Shown: in pieces, positions 1 to 8,743 of the stretch
Layout: each line of letters opens with the position of its first letter
Position numbering within the stretch: the first letter of the stretch is position 1
Source: Leptospira fletcheri
GTDB lineage: Bacteria; Spirochaetota; Leptospiria; Leptospirales; Leptospiraceae
Assembly (NCBI RefSeq): GCF_004769195.1
Contig: NZ_RQET01000004.1
Coordinates: 372,001 to 436,000, forward strand
Length of the DNA stretch: 64,000 bases
Direction of reading: 5' to 3'
Position numbers and translations under genes: made by a program
The notes under the pieces: generated by a model
Told to the model about the DNA's origin: nothing
Seen by the model: only the letters and a program-made list of their open reading frames with translations
Databases searched by the model: none

Positions 1-1
1 G

Positions 2-100
2 CATTCCGATTTAAGTGGAGTATCCATTTTCGAGGAGGCTCTTTATAGAGGACACGAAGCCTTCAAGAAAGTGAGTAAAGATCTAGGAAGAGCTTTTTGA
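2..100 (+). CDS. C-terminal end of an upstream gene (possibly FAD-dependent oxidoreductase), cut by the window edge
   Basis: An open frame runs from the window edge to a TGA at 98-100. The 32 visible residues include HSDLSGVSIFEEALYRG, which resembles the C-terminal end of amine-oxidase-type flavoproteins, where a Ser/Gly-rich turn before a helix contributes to the FAD site. That resemblance is from memory and weak. The stop overlaps the TTG start of the next gene (TTGA), so the two are probably translationally coupled. The rest of the protein lies outside the window. Confidence 0.5.
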   Translation, partial: HSDLSGVSIFEEALYRGHEAFKKVSKDLGRAF

Positions 101-1263
101 AACCGGAGTCTTCACAAAAGAATCCTTGGATTTTTTCCGCGAAATTCGATCTGATCTGGATCATCGGTCCGGGAATCTTTTCGGTATTGCTATTGTTTTT
201 TCTGGATTTGGCCGGAATATCGAGCGGAATCACAGGATCCGGTTCCGGCAGAACGAATGGAAAAGCCTTCCCTACTTGGCTATGGTTGCTCCTTGTTCCC
301 GGCATCGATGTCTCGCACGTGTATTCCACTTTATTCCGTACGTATTTTGATAAGCGACAATGGATAGAGAGGAAAACGCTCCTAACTCTCGTTCCGATCT
401 TTTGTTTCCTGACGGCTTTAATCCTTCACTCTTTCGGAAAAACGATCTTTTGGAGAATTATGGCCTATCTGGCCGTGTTTCATTTTATCAGACAACAATA
501 CGGTTTCTTAGCGCTATACTCCTCTAAGGAACCGAAGGAATCTAAAGTACTTTCTTTCACTTGGGAAAAATCCACACTCTATGTCGTTACCATCATTCCG
601 ATTATCTATTGGCATACGACTCCCGAAGGCCGTAATTTTGAATGGTTCTTGGACGGGGATTTTTTCAGTTTTCCTCAAGCGGATATAGCGACTTATTCGT
701 TGGTCTTTTTTTGGGGTTGGATCTTCCTGTATTTCGTCTCCCAAGTTTATTCGTATCTTAGATCGGGTCAATTCTCCTGGCCCAAAAACCTATTGCTCTT
801 AAATACGGCCGTCATCTGGTATATGGGAATCGTCGTTAAAAACGACGATTTAAGTTTTACCTTAACGAACATAGTGAACCACGGAGTCCCTTACATGGCC
901 TTGCTGTTTATGTATGGAAGGTTCGCAAAAGGGAATTTTCCCGCAGTATATTACGATGCATTTAAAAGGATCGGTTTGGGAGTTTTCGCGTTTTTAGGAA
1001 CTCTGATCATACTTTCCTATTCCGAGGAATGGCTTTGGGATACGTTCGTATGGAGAGAGCACCCTCAATTATTCGGAAACGATTTGATCGTAAAATCGGG
1101 TATCGGAAGAGGGCTCGAATCGGTGCTGGTCCCTCTATTCTTTCTGCCTCAATTTACTCACTATGTTTTGGACGGATTCCTCTGGAAGATCGGAAAGCAA
1201 AACTCCGAATTGAGGAATTTCTTCGGTCTTCCGAAAAAGAGCGAGCAGAACACGGAAATGTAA
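97..1263 (+). CDS. Polytopic inner-membrane protein of unknown function
   Basis: This is a 388-residue protein with a TTG start that overlaps the upstream stop by four bases. Hydrophobic segments occur through its length, for example residues about 15-40, 60-75, 95-115, 165-180, 200-220 and 285-305, so about eight to ten membrane helices are likely. Between helices are clusters of Trp, Tyr and His (HFIRQQYGF near residue 130, HGVPYMALLFMYGRF near 265, and FTHYVLDGFLWK near 355). Repeated His/Arg/Tyr motifs at membrane faces could bind a cofactor or lipid, but I do not recognise the family. Coupling to the upstream gene suggests a shared pathway. Confidence 0.8.
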   Translation: MKPESSQKNPWIFSAKFDLIWIIGPGIFSVLLLFFLDLAGISSGITGSGSGRTNGKAFPTWLWLLLVPGIDVSHVYSTLFRTYFDKRQWIERKTLLTLVPIFCFLTALILHSFGKTIFWRIMAYLAVFHFIRQQYGFLALYSSKEPKESKVLSFTWEKSTLYVVTIIPIIYWHTTPEGRNFEWFLDGDFFSFPQADIATYSLVFFWGWIFLYFVSQVYSYLRSGQFSWPKNLLLLNTAVIWYMGIVVKNDDLSFTLTNIVNHGVPYMALLFMYGRFAKGNFPAVYYDAFKRIGLGVFAFLGTLIILSYSEEWLWDTFVWREHPQLFGNDLIVKSGIGRGLESVLVPLFFLPQFTHYVLDGFLWKIGKQNSELRNFFGLPKKSEQNTEM

Positions 1264-1442
1264 AAAGCGAATTTCCGTAAAACCCCGGAATTTGAAGAAA
1301 CGAGAACGGCAGTTTTCCATAATAGACCACTTCAGGATAAAAGCCGGATTTCGTTATTTTCCCGATTTTGAAACTTCGTATCGATTTCCCCCTTCCACTC
1401 GTTTTCCGTAAAGTTACAGAACGGAATTCGGGAAGGCCGGGA

Positions 1443-1467
1443 AAAACCTCGACTGCTCCGAGGTTTT
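1443..1467 (+). terminator. Candidate hairpin terminator after the membrane-protein gene
   Basis: A perfect 9-bp stem (AAAACCTCG at 1443-1451 with CGAGGTTTT at 1459-1467) encloses a 7-base loop. The four T residues lie within the 3' arm rather than after it, so it could also be a structured leader of the VOC gene that starts at 1530. The rest of the 266-base gap from 1264 shows nothing else that I can support. Confidence 0.45.
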
Positions 1468-1529
1468 CCGATAGACAAGCTTGGTTTTCCCCCCATAATG
1501 ACTAAAAAAGAAAATAGGGATCCGCCTCA

Positions 1530-1901
1530 ATGATCATCGTAGAAGGAATCGACTACATCGTAATACCCACGGGAGATTTGGAAACCTCCGTGAAGTTTTA
1601 TTCCGAACTATTCGATTTTGAGACCATCGAAGAGCGGACCGGTGAATTTGCAATTATAGGTCTCGACTCTGTTAATATCAAGCTTCTACATACCAACGGT
1701 AGCAAAGGAGCGCTTAGCGAAGCCAAGTCACCCGTGCTCAGCTTCGTTCTGGATGTGGACGATTTTACGGAGGCTATCGTGGAATTGGAGTCCAAATCCG
1801 TTCAGATCGTGAGAGGACCGGAAGCAAGGGACGGGGGAGAATTCCTGCATTTCTTGGATCCGTCCGGAAACATTTTAGAAATCAATTACAAAGAAGATTG
1901 A
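1530..1901 (+). CDS. VOC (glyoxalase/bleomycin-resistance/dioxygenase) fold protein
   Basis: The 123-residue product has the length and pattern of a single vicinal-oxygen-chelate domain: paired beta-alpha-beta-beta-beta modules, with DLETSVKFYSELFDF in the first half and the closing FLHFLDPSGNILEI in the second. The terminal Glu of LEI and the His of FLHF sit where metal ligands occur in active members. The N-terminal position that is often His appears to be Tyr/Asp, so metal binding is uncertain. The substrate cannot be read from the sequence. The gene stands alone and is followed by a clear terminator. Confidence 0.85.
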   Translation: MIIVEGIDYIVIPTGDLETSVKFYSELFDFETIEERTGEFAIIGLDSVNIKLLHTNGSKGALSEAKSPVLSFVLDVDDFTEAIVELESKSVQIVRGPEARDGGEFLHFLDPSGNILEINYKED

Positions 1902-1929
1902 GAGTCTTAATCCAGAGTAGATGAAATTT

Positions 1930-1957
1930 AAAAGCCCTCTTCTCGAGGGCTTTTTTG
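1930..1957. terminator. Bidirectional intrinsic terminator
   Basis: GCCCTC (1934-1939) pairs with GAGGGC (1945-1950), flanked by an A-run on the left and a run of six T on the right. It can end the rightward VOC transcript and, read leftward, the transcript of the small gene that ends at 1985. Confidence 0.85.
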
Positions 1958-1984
1958 TTTTTATAGGAATACTTCGTTTTACGA

Positions 1985-2185
1985 TCAGGCGATTTTATCG
2001 ATGAAAGCGCCTTTGACCTTGTACATATCTCCCGTATAATCCAGGCTCGTGGCTTTACGGTCGTTCGTGTTAGCCTGCTTGTTTTCGTAAGGCTCGTTCA
2101 TCAGCCCTTCCACTTTCGGGAGCTTTCGGTTATCCAGGGAATTCTTTTCCTGCAGTCCGAGTTTTATGGAAGAGACTACGCTCAT
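1985..2185 (-). CDS. Small protein of unknown function (66 aa)
   Basis: The ATG at 2185 is chosen over the GTG four codons upstream because GAGAGGAAAT immediately before it is a good ribosome-binding site. The protein begins MSVVSSIKLGLQEKNSL, is hydrophilic in the middle with many Asn, Asp and Lys, and ends VKGAFIDKIA. It has no signal peptide or membrane helix. The G-x-h-h-D-x-x-A ending also occurs in the small protein at 60386-60607. It reads away from a shared bidirectional terminator. No function can be assigned. Confidence 0.6.
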   Translation of the reverse strand: MSVVSSIKLGLQEKNSLDNRKLPKVEGLMNEPYENKQANTNDRKATSLDYTGDMYKVKGAFIDKIA

Positions 2186-2254
2186 ATTTCCTCTCACCCA
2201 AGATCCTAACTCGCTGGATGAAAAAAACCAAGCTTTTTTTCCGAGAATAGTCTC

Positions 2255-2989
2255 TTAGGGAAAGGATATATTGCAGTTTCCGGTTCCAGCGGTAATAAAC
2301 ATTTGAACGGTATAGTACGTCGTGAAATTGATCGTAGGTTGGTACACCCAGCTCGCCGGGTTGGAAAACGTTCCTATATTCGTCTGACCGCAGGTCGGAG
2401 AAAAATATGTGACCGCAGTGTACGTATCGCAACCTATCTTTACGTTCGTAGGTCCGTTTAGATTCAAATCCACTCGAATTGCGTGCGTTTCGACCTGTCC
2501 ATTGATAGAAAAACTTTTAGCTGTCGGATAGGTAACCCCTATCTCCGTCCCGTAGGCTCCGTTATAGGACTTATAGCAATCCACATAGAATTTAGAGCCA
2601 TAGCAATTCGTGGCAGTGCTACTGTTCAAAGGGTCGCAAAGAACGACTCCGTTAGTTTTCATCACATACAAAAGTCCGGATGCGGCTCCGGCAGGCACAG
2701 TCGTCGTGATCGTCGTCGAATTTGCGGTAAGAATGGTGGCGGTCACCCCGTTGATCGTCACGGCGGATGTGGTTATATCCGTACCGAAATTTCTTCCCGT
2801 AATCGTCAATTGGGTCGGCAAGTACGGCGCAATCGGAGGGGATCCGGATGGCGGATCAATTTGCGTGATGACCGGATTTCCCAAACCTAGCAACGTACTC
2901 AGATCCGTATGTTTTGAAGAGTTCTGACAAAAGAGAGAGCCTAGAACTAAAATCGAAACGAGTAGAATCCGCATGTTATGAGTCCGCAT
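2255..2989 (-). CDS. Putative lipoprotein with an IPT/TIG (immunoglobulin-like) domain
   Basis: The start at 2989 (MRTHNMRILLVS) follows GGTAGGGAAA; an ATG at 2974 is the alternative. A short positively charged N-terminus and hydrophobic stretch lead to LGSLFC, a spirochaetal-type lipobox, so the product is probably lipidated and exported. The first half has the IPT/TIG pattern (ITQIDPPSGSPPIAP, LTITGRNFG, then VTINGVTATILTANSTTITTTVPAG). The second half is Cys- and Tyr-rich (six Cys after the TIG domain) and unrecognised; the Cys residues may form disulfides outside the cytoplasm. The product is 244 residues long. Surface exposure is plausible but not shown. Confidence 0.75.
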   Translation of the reverse strand: MRTHNMRILLVSILVLGSLFCQNSSKHTDLSTLLGLGNPVITQIDPPSGSPPIAPYLPTQLTITGRNFGTDITTSAVTINGVTATILTANSTTITTTVPAGAASGLLYVMKTNGVVLCDPLNSSTATNCYGSKFYVDCYKSYNGAYGTEIGVTYPTAKSFSINGQVETHAIRVDLNLNGPTNVKIGCDTYTAVTYFSPTCGQTNIGTFSNPASWVYQPTINFTTYYTVQMFITAGTGNCNISFP

Positions 2990-3112
2990 TTTCCCTACCC
3001 TATAACCGATCAAAGAATCGCCTTTTGCTTGCCGCATGGAAAAAACCCGGCAACTTACCCTATTATCGGACAGAATTTACCGCCAGAAACAAGATTTTTC
3101 CGGAGATCACGT

Positions 3113-3886
3113 ATGAACTCGACCGTTCTTTATTCCTTAGAAAACAAAATAGCAACGATTACTTTGAATCGTCCTGAGAAAAGAAATGCGATTTCTCGGG
3201 AATTACTCTCCAAGCTTATGTCCCTTATCAATCAAGTATCCGTCGACTCTGAAATCCGCGCTTTGCTCCTTCGGGGAGAAGGGTCCGTATTTTGTGCGGG
3301 AGCCGATTTAAAAGAAAGAGAGGGAATGAGCGAAGCGGAAGTACACTCGTTTTTGGATTCGATCGGAAAATGTTTTCTTTCTCTGGAAAATCTTTCCTGT
3401 CCTACGATCGCCGCTTTGGACGGGGACGCATTCGGAGGGGGATTGGAATTAGCTCTTTCCTGCGACTTTATTATTTTGAAAAAAAATGTTCGAGTCGGGC
3501 TGACCGAAACCGGTTTAGGAATTATACCGGGCGCCGGAGGTACCCAACGTCTGCCGAGAAGAATCGGGACCTACCGTGCCATGGAAATGATTCTGTCGGG
3601 CAAGACGATAGACGCGGAAACCGGTTATACTTACGGACTGGCAAATTCGGTATCTGATTCCTCGGCTTACGAGGACGCAAAATCCTTTGCTGGCATTCTT
3701 TCGGAAAAAGCCCCCATCGCAGTCCGCCTTGCAAAGGGAGCGATACGAAAAGGGATCGGCCTAGAAATGGAAGAAGCGTTGCAAGTGGAACGCGCCCACT
3801 ACAATCAAACCTTGGATACCGATGACAGGAAGGAAGCCTTACTCGCCTTTAAAGAAAAACGGAAGCCGAATTTTAAAGGCCGGTGA
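3113..3886 (+). CDS. Enoyl-CoA hydratase/isomerase family protein
   Basis: The 257-residue crotonase-fold enzyme starts at an ATG eight bases after GGAG. The oxyanion-hole segment is SVFCAGADLKE (residues 58-68), followed by DGDAFGGGLELALSCD and GLGIIPGAGGTQRL. Glu112 and Glu132 are spaced 20 residues apart, like the two catalytic glutamates of true enoyl-CoA hydratases (144 and 164 in the rat enzyme), so hydration of trans-2-enoyl-CoA is likely rather than isomerisation only. Leptospira live on fatty-acid beta-oxidation, which fits. It could instead act on methylglutaconyl-CoA; chain-length preference cannot be read. Confidence 0.9.
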   Translation: MNSTVLYSLENKIATITLNRPEKRNAISRELLSKLMSLINQVSVDSEIRALLLRGEGSVFCAGADLKEREGMSEAEVHSFLDSIGKCFLSLENLSCPTIAALDGDAFGGGLELALSCDFIILKKNVRVGLTETGLGIIPGAGGTQRLPRRIGTYRAMEMILSGKTIDAETGYTYGLANSVSDSSAYEDAKSFAGILSEKAPIAVRLAKGAIRKGIGLEMEEALQVERAHYNQTLDTDDRKEALLAFKEKRKPNFKGR

Positions 3887-3962
3887 ACCGACTAAAAAAT
3901 TGCGGCTTAGGTAAACACGATTTTTATTATTGGCAATAATACCGGATAGAGAGTGTGTCAGG

Positions 3963-4493
3963 ATGATATTGACGGGCAAAGAAATCAAAAAACGAATTGG
4001 AACCGATATCCTGATCGATCCCTATTCGGACGAAAGATTAAATCCGAATTCTTACAACCTGAGACTCTATGACGAATTGCTTCAATACACTTCTTTACCG
4101 CTGGATATGAAGAAACCGAACGAAGCCGTAAAGTTGAAGATATCTGAGTCAGGCCTCGAGCTAAAACCCGGAATATTATATCTTGGTCGAACCGTAGAAT
4201 ATACGGAAACCCATAATTTGGTCCCGATGCTGGAAGGCCGCTCGTCCATCGGTAGATTGGGGATGTATGTCCATGTAACCGCAGGTTTCGGAGACGTAGG
4301 ATTTAAAGGGTTCTGGACCTTGGAAATCTCGGTAATCCAACCTTTGGTCATTTATCCGAACGTGGAGATTTGCCAGATTTTCTACCATACTGTGGAAGGC
4401 GAAATTACGGAATACAAATCCGGAAAATACCAGGGCAACAAAGGGATCCAAACTTCGATGCTCTACAAAGACTTCGAAAACGGAAAATATTAA
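3963..4493 (+). CDS. dcd: dCTP deaminase
   Basis: The 176-residue enzyme deaminates dCTP to dUTP, feeding dTMP synthesis. The start at MILTGKEI matches the usual family N-terminus. The signature EGRSSIGRLGMYVHVTAGFG (residues 91-110) and the following TLEI, whose Glu121 aligns with the catalytic Glu of the E. coli enzyme, are intact. The last four bases overlap the 3' end of the convergent phosphatase gene. Confidence 0.93.
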   Translation: MILTGKEIKKRIGTDILIDPYSDERLNPNSYNLRLYDELLQYTSLPLDMKKPNEAVKLKISESGLELKPGILYLGRTVEYTETHNLVPMLEGRSSIGRLGMYVHVTAGFGDVGFKGFWTLEISVIQPLVIYPNVEICQIFYHTVEGEITEYKSGKYQGNKGIQTSMLYKDFENGKY

Positions 4494-7400
4494 CCTTCCG
4501 AGCGGTCTCTCTGAATAAGCCTGACCAGCTTCATCGCATTTTCGTTGTTCGGATCCATTTCTAAAGCTTTTCGGGCGTATTCCATCGCCAATTCGAATTG
4601 CTCTGTCTGTCTGTATAAGTCGGACAAATTAACCAAATTATTGCCGTTGTCCGGTTGTAGGTTCTCCATTTTTTTCGCGGCCAAAATCGCGTCGTCCATA
4701 TGTCCGATTCTGCGATTCGCCAAGGACAAATAGTACCAGTATTCCACAAGATCCGGATCCGAACCCAAATATTTGTTCAAAACCTCGACCGCTTTTACGT
4801 AATTCTTACCCTTGAAACTGAGTAGCCCCAAGAGTTTGGTTACCTTCGTATTTTCCGGATCGTTTTTATAGAGGGAATCCAAGGCCTTGATCGCGTCCTC
4901 GGCTTTCCCATCTTGATAATCTTCTCTGGCCTTTTTGTAGATGTATTTCCAATCTTCGGTTCCCGAGGGACCTTGCTCTTCTTCATGATTCTGCCCGGCG
5001 GGATTGTATTCTATGCGAAGTAAGGAGAGATCGTCCGTCAATTCTCCATATTCCCGGATCTCCTCCTCTATTCGTACCAGATCCCCGTTTCCTTTTTCGA
5101 CGAATTGCAAGAAGAGCATTTCGTCTTCGTTGATCGTTCGCACTTCCCTTTCAGGCGTCAAATCCAGGTCGTCTTTACCGTCCGAGCCTATGATGATTAC
5201 GTCTCCCGGCTCTAAATTCGTTTTTAGAACCTTGAATTCATATTCGGAATCCAGCCCGATTTTTCTTAAAGTTAAACTGCTTTCTAGGAATCCTGCGCGG
5301 CCGTCACGGTACAAAACGGAAAAGGGGTGTTCTGCATTAAAATACCAGACTTTTCCGGTCTCTTCCTCCACTAAGAGAAACGTTCCCGAAATAACCATGG
5401 AACCGTTGAAAGACTTAAATACGGACTGAGTCTCCAGGTACGTTTCGGTTAACCATTGCTCCGGAGTCATATCCAAAACACGATCGTTGGCCGCCGAACG
5501 AGCCAATATCGAATTCACGACGACTCCCATGACGAGAGAACCTCCCGCTCCCTGCATGGATTTTCCCATAGCGTCACCGTTCATCGCAAAGGCATACCGC
5601 TTATAATTATGATCCTTTCCTAATCTCAGGTTGCCGGTAACGCAGATATCTCCGCCGAGATCCGCTCGCTTTCCTCTGAATTCGAACTGCTTCTTTTGGT
5701 GCAAAATGAAATCGGTCTTTACCTTTACGGACTTATTCGCGTCATAAAACAGAGGTTTGGCCAGCAAGGAGGTGAGAAAATAATCCCCGTCCTGTTGTAC
5801 TTTGAGCCTTTGCAGCTCTTCCATTTTTTCGGATAATTCCCGGGTCCTTTCTCGAACCTTATCGGCGAGGTGTTCTGCATAATCCTGGAGTTCTCCTCTC
5901 GCTTGGCGAATCGAGCTTACCATACTGTTGAAAGAGTCCGAAAGGAATCCGATTTCGTCCTTTACTTCAACAGGTACTTCGACGTTTAAACTACCTTCGT
6001 TTACCTTTTCCACTCCGCTCAAAAGTCGGTTCAAAGGAGTAACCAAACTTTGTCGAAAGAATAACGGAAAAACGAAAAGAATCACGACCAAAACGACGCC
6101 CAAAATGACGGTTTGCTTTACCGCGGTGGGATGCATGAATTCCCGATATCCCCGATACGAATATCCTAACTCGCTGGTAAGATCCCTTTCCGCATCATAA
6201 TGAATATAGGCCACGAAATGTTGGTGTTCGTCCAGACTCTTACGATAATGTCTACTCAAAGCCGGCTGGAAGGGTCTTAAATAGAGTAGAACTTCCGATT
6301 TTAATTCTCCGGGAAGAAGGTCTTTTCCTTCCAACGTACATTCTTTCCACTTCGAAAGGATATAATCCCGAAAATGGGATACGTCCGCTGCGGACCCCCT
6401 TAGATAGTTTTTTCCTTCCTGACAAAAATCGATCGGAAAGATATAATCCAACTTATTCGATGCGACGAACACATTCCGATTTAAAGAAATTAGGAATTTA
6501 AAGAGATTCGATTTTAATTCCTTATCGTTTGCCGTAGGATTTTTTTCCAGGTAATCTTCTATTGATTTCCGGTACCCTTGGAAGTATTCGTGGCCTTGGC
6601 CCAGGACCTTGACGAGGTTGCTTCTAAAATTCTTATCCGGAAGACTTTTGATCCTTTCGAACAGTTCCGTATTTCTGAAGTCCGTCTCCAGCTGAGGAAG
6701 TCTTAGATCGAATGCTTTGTTATATTTGGAATAATCTACCGGATTTTCTCCGCCTTCCCAGTTGACTATGTATTCCATTTCCGGGGTTTTCTGCCCTCCC
6801 TCCAGCACCCTTTCCATATTCACGATGCTTTTGGTATCGTATTCCGTCTCCTTGTCCTGATCGGAGATGAAAACCAACGCCTGCATGATCAGCATCACCG
6901 TTACGAAAGTGATCCCGACGATCTTGATCATGAACGTGGTCTTTTCCTCGCTGAAATTCAGGAACATTACCAGAATCAAAAAAATTGCCAGCGTAATCAA
7001 TAGAACGATGGAAGTCAAAAATGTGGAACGTTCCATCACGCCATCCCTGCTCATGATATTGGTCAGAGCCGGAATCACCCCGCCGACCAGCATGGACACC
7101 ATGAAAGCTGCAATGGCGAATCTCACCCGCCCTTTCGTTATAATCATCTTCCACACGGGAATTACCAAAAAGGATGTGAGGACGAAGGCACCGATGATTA
7201 ACGCGATCGCTCGGGAAACTTTTTCTGCGTTAAAGTCCCAATGATGAGCGGTAAAGTGATACTTTTTGGGAGCGTTCCAAGTAGTATAAAAAAACAGGGC
7301 TGTGGCCGCGATCGCGACGACATACATGCCGATCAAAAGAGACCTGGAAACTTTCGGATTCGTATCTTCCGGATACCTGGCAATGAACTGTCCTAGATGC

Positions 7401-7663
7401 AAAATCGCCGGAAAGATAAAACCGACGGTCATCCAACGGTGATATGCAGCCATAGGATGATAGATCATCGCCGCGATAAAATAACCCAACCAAAGGAAAG
7501 AAAGAAACAGGGCACCTAAGGCGAGATGGCGAGTACTGGAGGACCGGCCCTTTAAAAAAAGGAAAAATAAGGAGGCGAGAAAGACCGTTAAGAAAGCCAA
7601 AAGGCTTCCGAACGAATAATAATTTAGGAGAATATCTTCTTTTAGGATAGTGAATAATTCCAT
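4490..7663 (-). CDS. Membrane receptor with 7TM-like region, HAMP, SpoIIE/PP2C phosphatase and TPR repeats (paralogue 1)
   Basis: This 1057-residue protein probably dephosphorylates a Ser/Thr-phosphorylated regulator (such as an anti-sigma antagonist) in response to an external signal. Residues 1-270 carry about eight hydrophobic helices, 270-515 form an extracytoplasmic domain, 516-536 are a final helix, 537-590 are HAMP, then a coiled coil (585-625). The SpoIIE-type PP2C domain (about 630-890) keeps its metal-binding aspartates: GGD (672), NGDAMGKS (697), GSDG (828) and TDD (877-878). Residues 900-1057 are at least three TPR repeats. It is a close full-length paralogue of the gene at 8740-11919, with a secreted metallopeptidase gene in between. 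A promoter of its own is visible upstream. The partner protein is not in the window. Confidence 0.88.
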   Translation of the reverse strand: MELFTILKEDILLNYYSFGSLLAFLTVFLASLFFLFLKGRSSSTRHLALGALFLSFLWLGYFIAAMIYHPMAAYHRWMTVGFIFPAILHLGQFIARYPEDTNPKVSRSLLIGMYVVAIAATALFFYTTWNAPKKYHFTAHHWDFNAEKVSRAIALIIGAFVLTSFLVIPVWKMIITKGRVRFAIAAFMVSMLVGGVIPALTNIMSRDGVMERSTFLTSIVLLITLAIFLILVMFLNFSEEKTTFMIKIVGITFVTVMLIMQALVFISDQDKETEYDTKSIVNMERVLEGGQKTPEMEYIVNWEGGENPVDYSKYNKAFDLRLPQLETDFRNTELFERIKSLPDKNFRSNLVKVLGQGHEYFQGYRKSIEDYLEKNPTANDKELKSNLFKFLISLNRNVFVASNKLDYIFPIDFCQEGKNYLRGSAADVSHFRDYILSKWKECTLEGKDLLPGELKSEVLLYLRPFQPALSRHYRKSLDEHQHFVAYIHYDAERDLTSELGYSYRGYREFMHPTAVKQTVILGVVLVVILFVFPLFFRQSLVTPLNRLLSGVEKVNEGSLNVEVPVEVKDEIGFLSDSFNSMVSSIRQARGELQDYAEHLADKVRERTRELSEKMEELQRLKVQQDGDYFLTSLLAKPLFYDANKSVKVKTDFILHQKKQFEFRGKRADLGGDICVTGNLRLGKDHNYKRYAFAMNGDAMGKSMQGAGGSLVMGVVVNSILARSAANDRVLDMTPEQWLTETYLETQSVFKSFNGSMVISGTFLLVEEETGKVWYFNAEHPFSVLYRDGRAGFLESSLTLRKIGLDSEYEFKVLKTNLEPGDVIIIGSDGKDDLDLTPEREVRTINEDEMLFLQFVEKGNGDLVRIEEEIREYGELTDDLSLLRIEYNPAGQNHEEEQGPSGTEDWKYIYKKAREDYQDGKAEDAIKALDSLYKNDPENTKVTKLLGLLSFKGKNYVKAVEVLNKYLGSDPDLVEYWYYLSLANRRIGHMDDAILAAKKMENLQPDNGNNLVNLSDLYRQTEQFELAMEYARKALEMDPNNENAMKLVRLIQRDRSEG

Positions 7664-7712
7664 ACGATAGCGGATTCCGATTTCTTTGTAAAAGGACGAT
7701 TCGGAATGGTTT

Positions 7713-7740
7713 ATTCTAGTCTTACTTATATTCTAATCAA
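7713..7740 (-). promoter_or_regulatory. Candidate sigma-70-type promoter for the first phosphatase receptor
   Basis: Read leftward, TTGATT (7740-7735), a 16-base spacer and TAGAAT (7718-7713) form a plausible -35/-10 pair about 50 bases upstream of the ATG at 7663. The surrounding region is AT-rich. This implies the receptor need not depend on read-through from the upstream peptidase gene. Confidence 0.5.
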
Positions 7741-7804
7741 ACGAAAAACGCAGATTGGGCGGAAAGCTAAACCTAACGATTGTTCTAAGATAAAACGCCG
7801 TTCG

Positions 7805-8743
7805 TTAAAGAGAGTCCCAATCCTTCATTTTCGAAAATGAATGAACGGAATAGGCCGAATATTTTCCCGGCAGCACCCAGCCTTTCAGTATGGACTCCCA
7901 ATTTTTAGGCTGAATAGAGCGAAGAACCGCCAACAATCCGTTTCCGTCCGATAAGTCCTGGCTGATCGCCGTTTTTAAAAATTTGCGATAATTTTCGTTC
8001 CCCAATTCCCGATAAAGGATTCCTTGCAAACGTACGGATTTCGAATACAGCCAAGCCCCGACTCGAGGATCGTCGGATTGGAAATTCTCCGCCAACGGAG
8101 GGTCTATTTTAGAAGGACGTTCTGACAACTGCCATTCGTCCGAAACGGATGAGATTTCCTGCTTCGTTAACTTAAGAATTCCTTTCTTAGCCAATAGAAA
8201 CGGCAAAAAAGAAACGATGCCTTCGGTTAGCCAAATCGGTTCCGTAAAATAATAATGTCCCAATTCATGCAAAAGTAGCGCAGGGGAGCCGATGGGAACC
8301 AATCCGGATTCCAAAAAAATTCCTAACTCCTTCCCTGTACCTCCTGAAACGTTATTGTATCCCCCGATTCGGGTACCATTTAAATAAACCGACTCTTTCA
8401 GAACCAAGCGGATGCGATTTTTTTCCGACTCTGGCAACGTCTTGTAAACCGGTACGGTCGCACGTTGGAAAGAAACTCCCGTATAAGATTCGTAAGCATC
8501 AATCAGGTCTCTCGTCTTTTCGAAAGCGTACTGGTTCCAGCTATGTGCAGAAGTCTCGTTTCTGATCGAAAAGACCGTATCGCCGTCCCGGAATCGGACG
8601 GATTGCTCCATTCCCGACTTAGCGCTGTGTTTTGAAAGATTTTGAGAATTTCCTACGGTCGAAACAAACAATAGAAAAACCCCGATCAGAAAACGTCCGC
8701 AGAAACCGGCAGATCGTTTTCCGACGAGGTGCTTTCGTATCAC
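7805..8743 (-). CDS. Exported gluzincin-type zinc metallopeptidase
   Basis: The 312-residue product has an N-terminal hydrophobic segment (FLIGVFLLFVSTVGNSQN) that looks like a signal peptide. The zinc site is HELGH (residues 159-163) followed by Glu174 in WLTEG, the HExxH-x(10)-E spacing of gluzincins such as the peptidase MA-like families. The GTG start overlaps the stop of the upstream phosphatase receptor (GTGA), so the two are translationally coupled. A secreted protease made together with a receptor could process its ligand or its extracytoplasmic domain; that is inference. No zymogen region is evident beyond about 100 residues before the active site. Confidence 0.8.
   Translation of the reverse strand: MIRKHLVGKRSAGFCGRFLIGVFLLFVSTVGNSQNLSKHSAKSGMEQSVRFRDGDTVFSIRNETSAHSWNQYAFEKTRDLIDAYESYTGVSFQRATVPVYKTLPESEKNRIRLVLKESVYLNGTRIGGYNNVSGGTGKELGIFLESGLVPIGSPALLLHELGHYYFTEPIWLTEGIVSFLPFLLAKKGILKLTKQEISSVSDEWQLSERPSKIDPPLAENFQSDDPRVGAWLYSKSVRLQGILYRELGNENYRKFLKTAISQDLSDGNGLLAVLRSIQPKNWESILKGWVLPGKYSAYSVHSFSKMKDWDSL

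Noticed and set aside
2221..2240. A7-CCAAGC-T7 inverted repeat after the IPT/TIG lipoprotein gene
   Set aside because: The stem has only A-T pairs and would be weak, so I do not call it a terminator, although it lies in the right place.
6720..7154. 144-codon frame inside the first phosphatase receptor
   Set aside because: Asp/Arg/His-rich shadow of the membrane-helix coding sequence.
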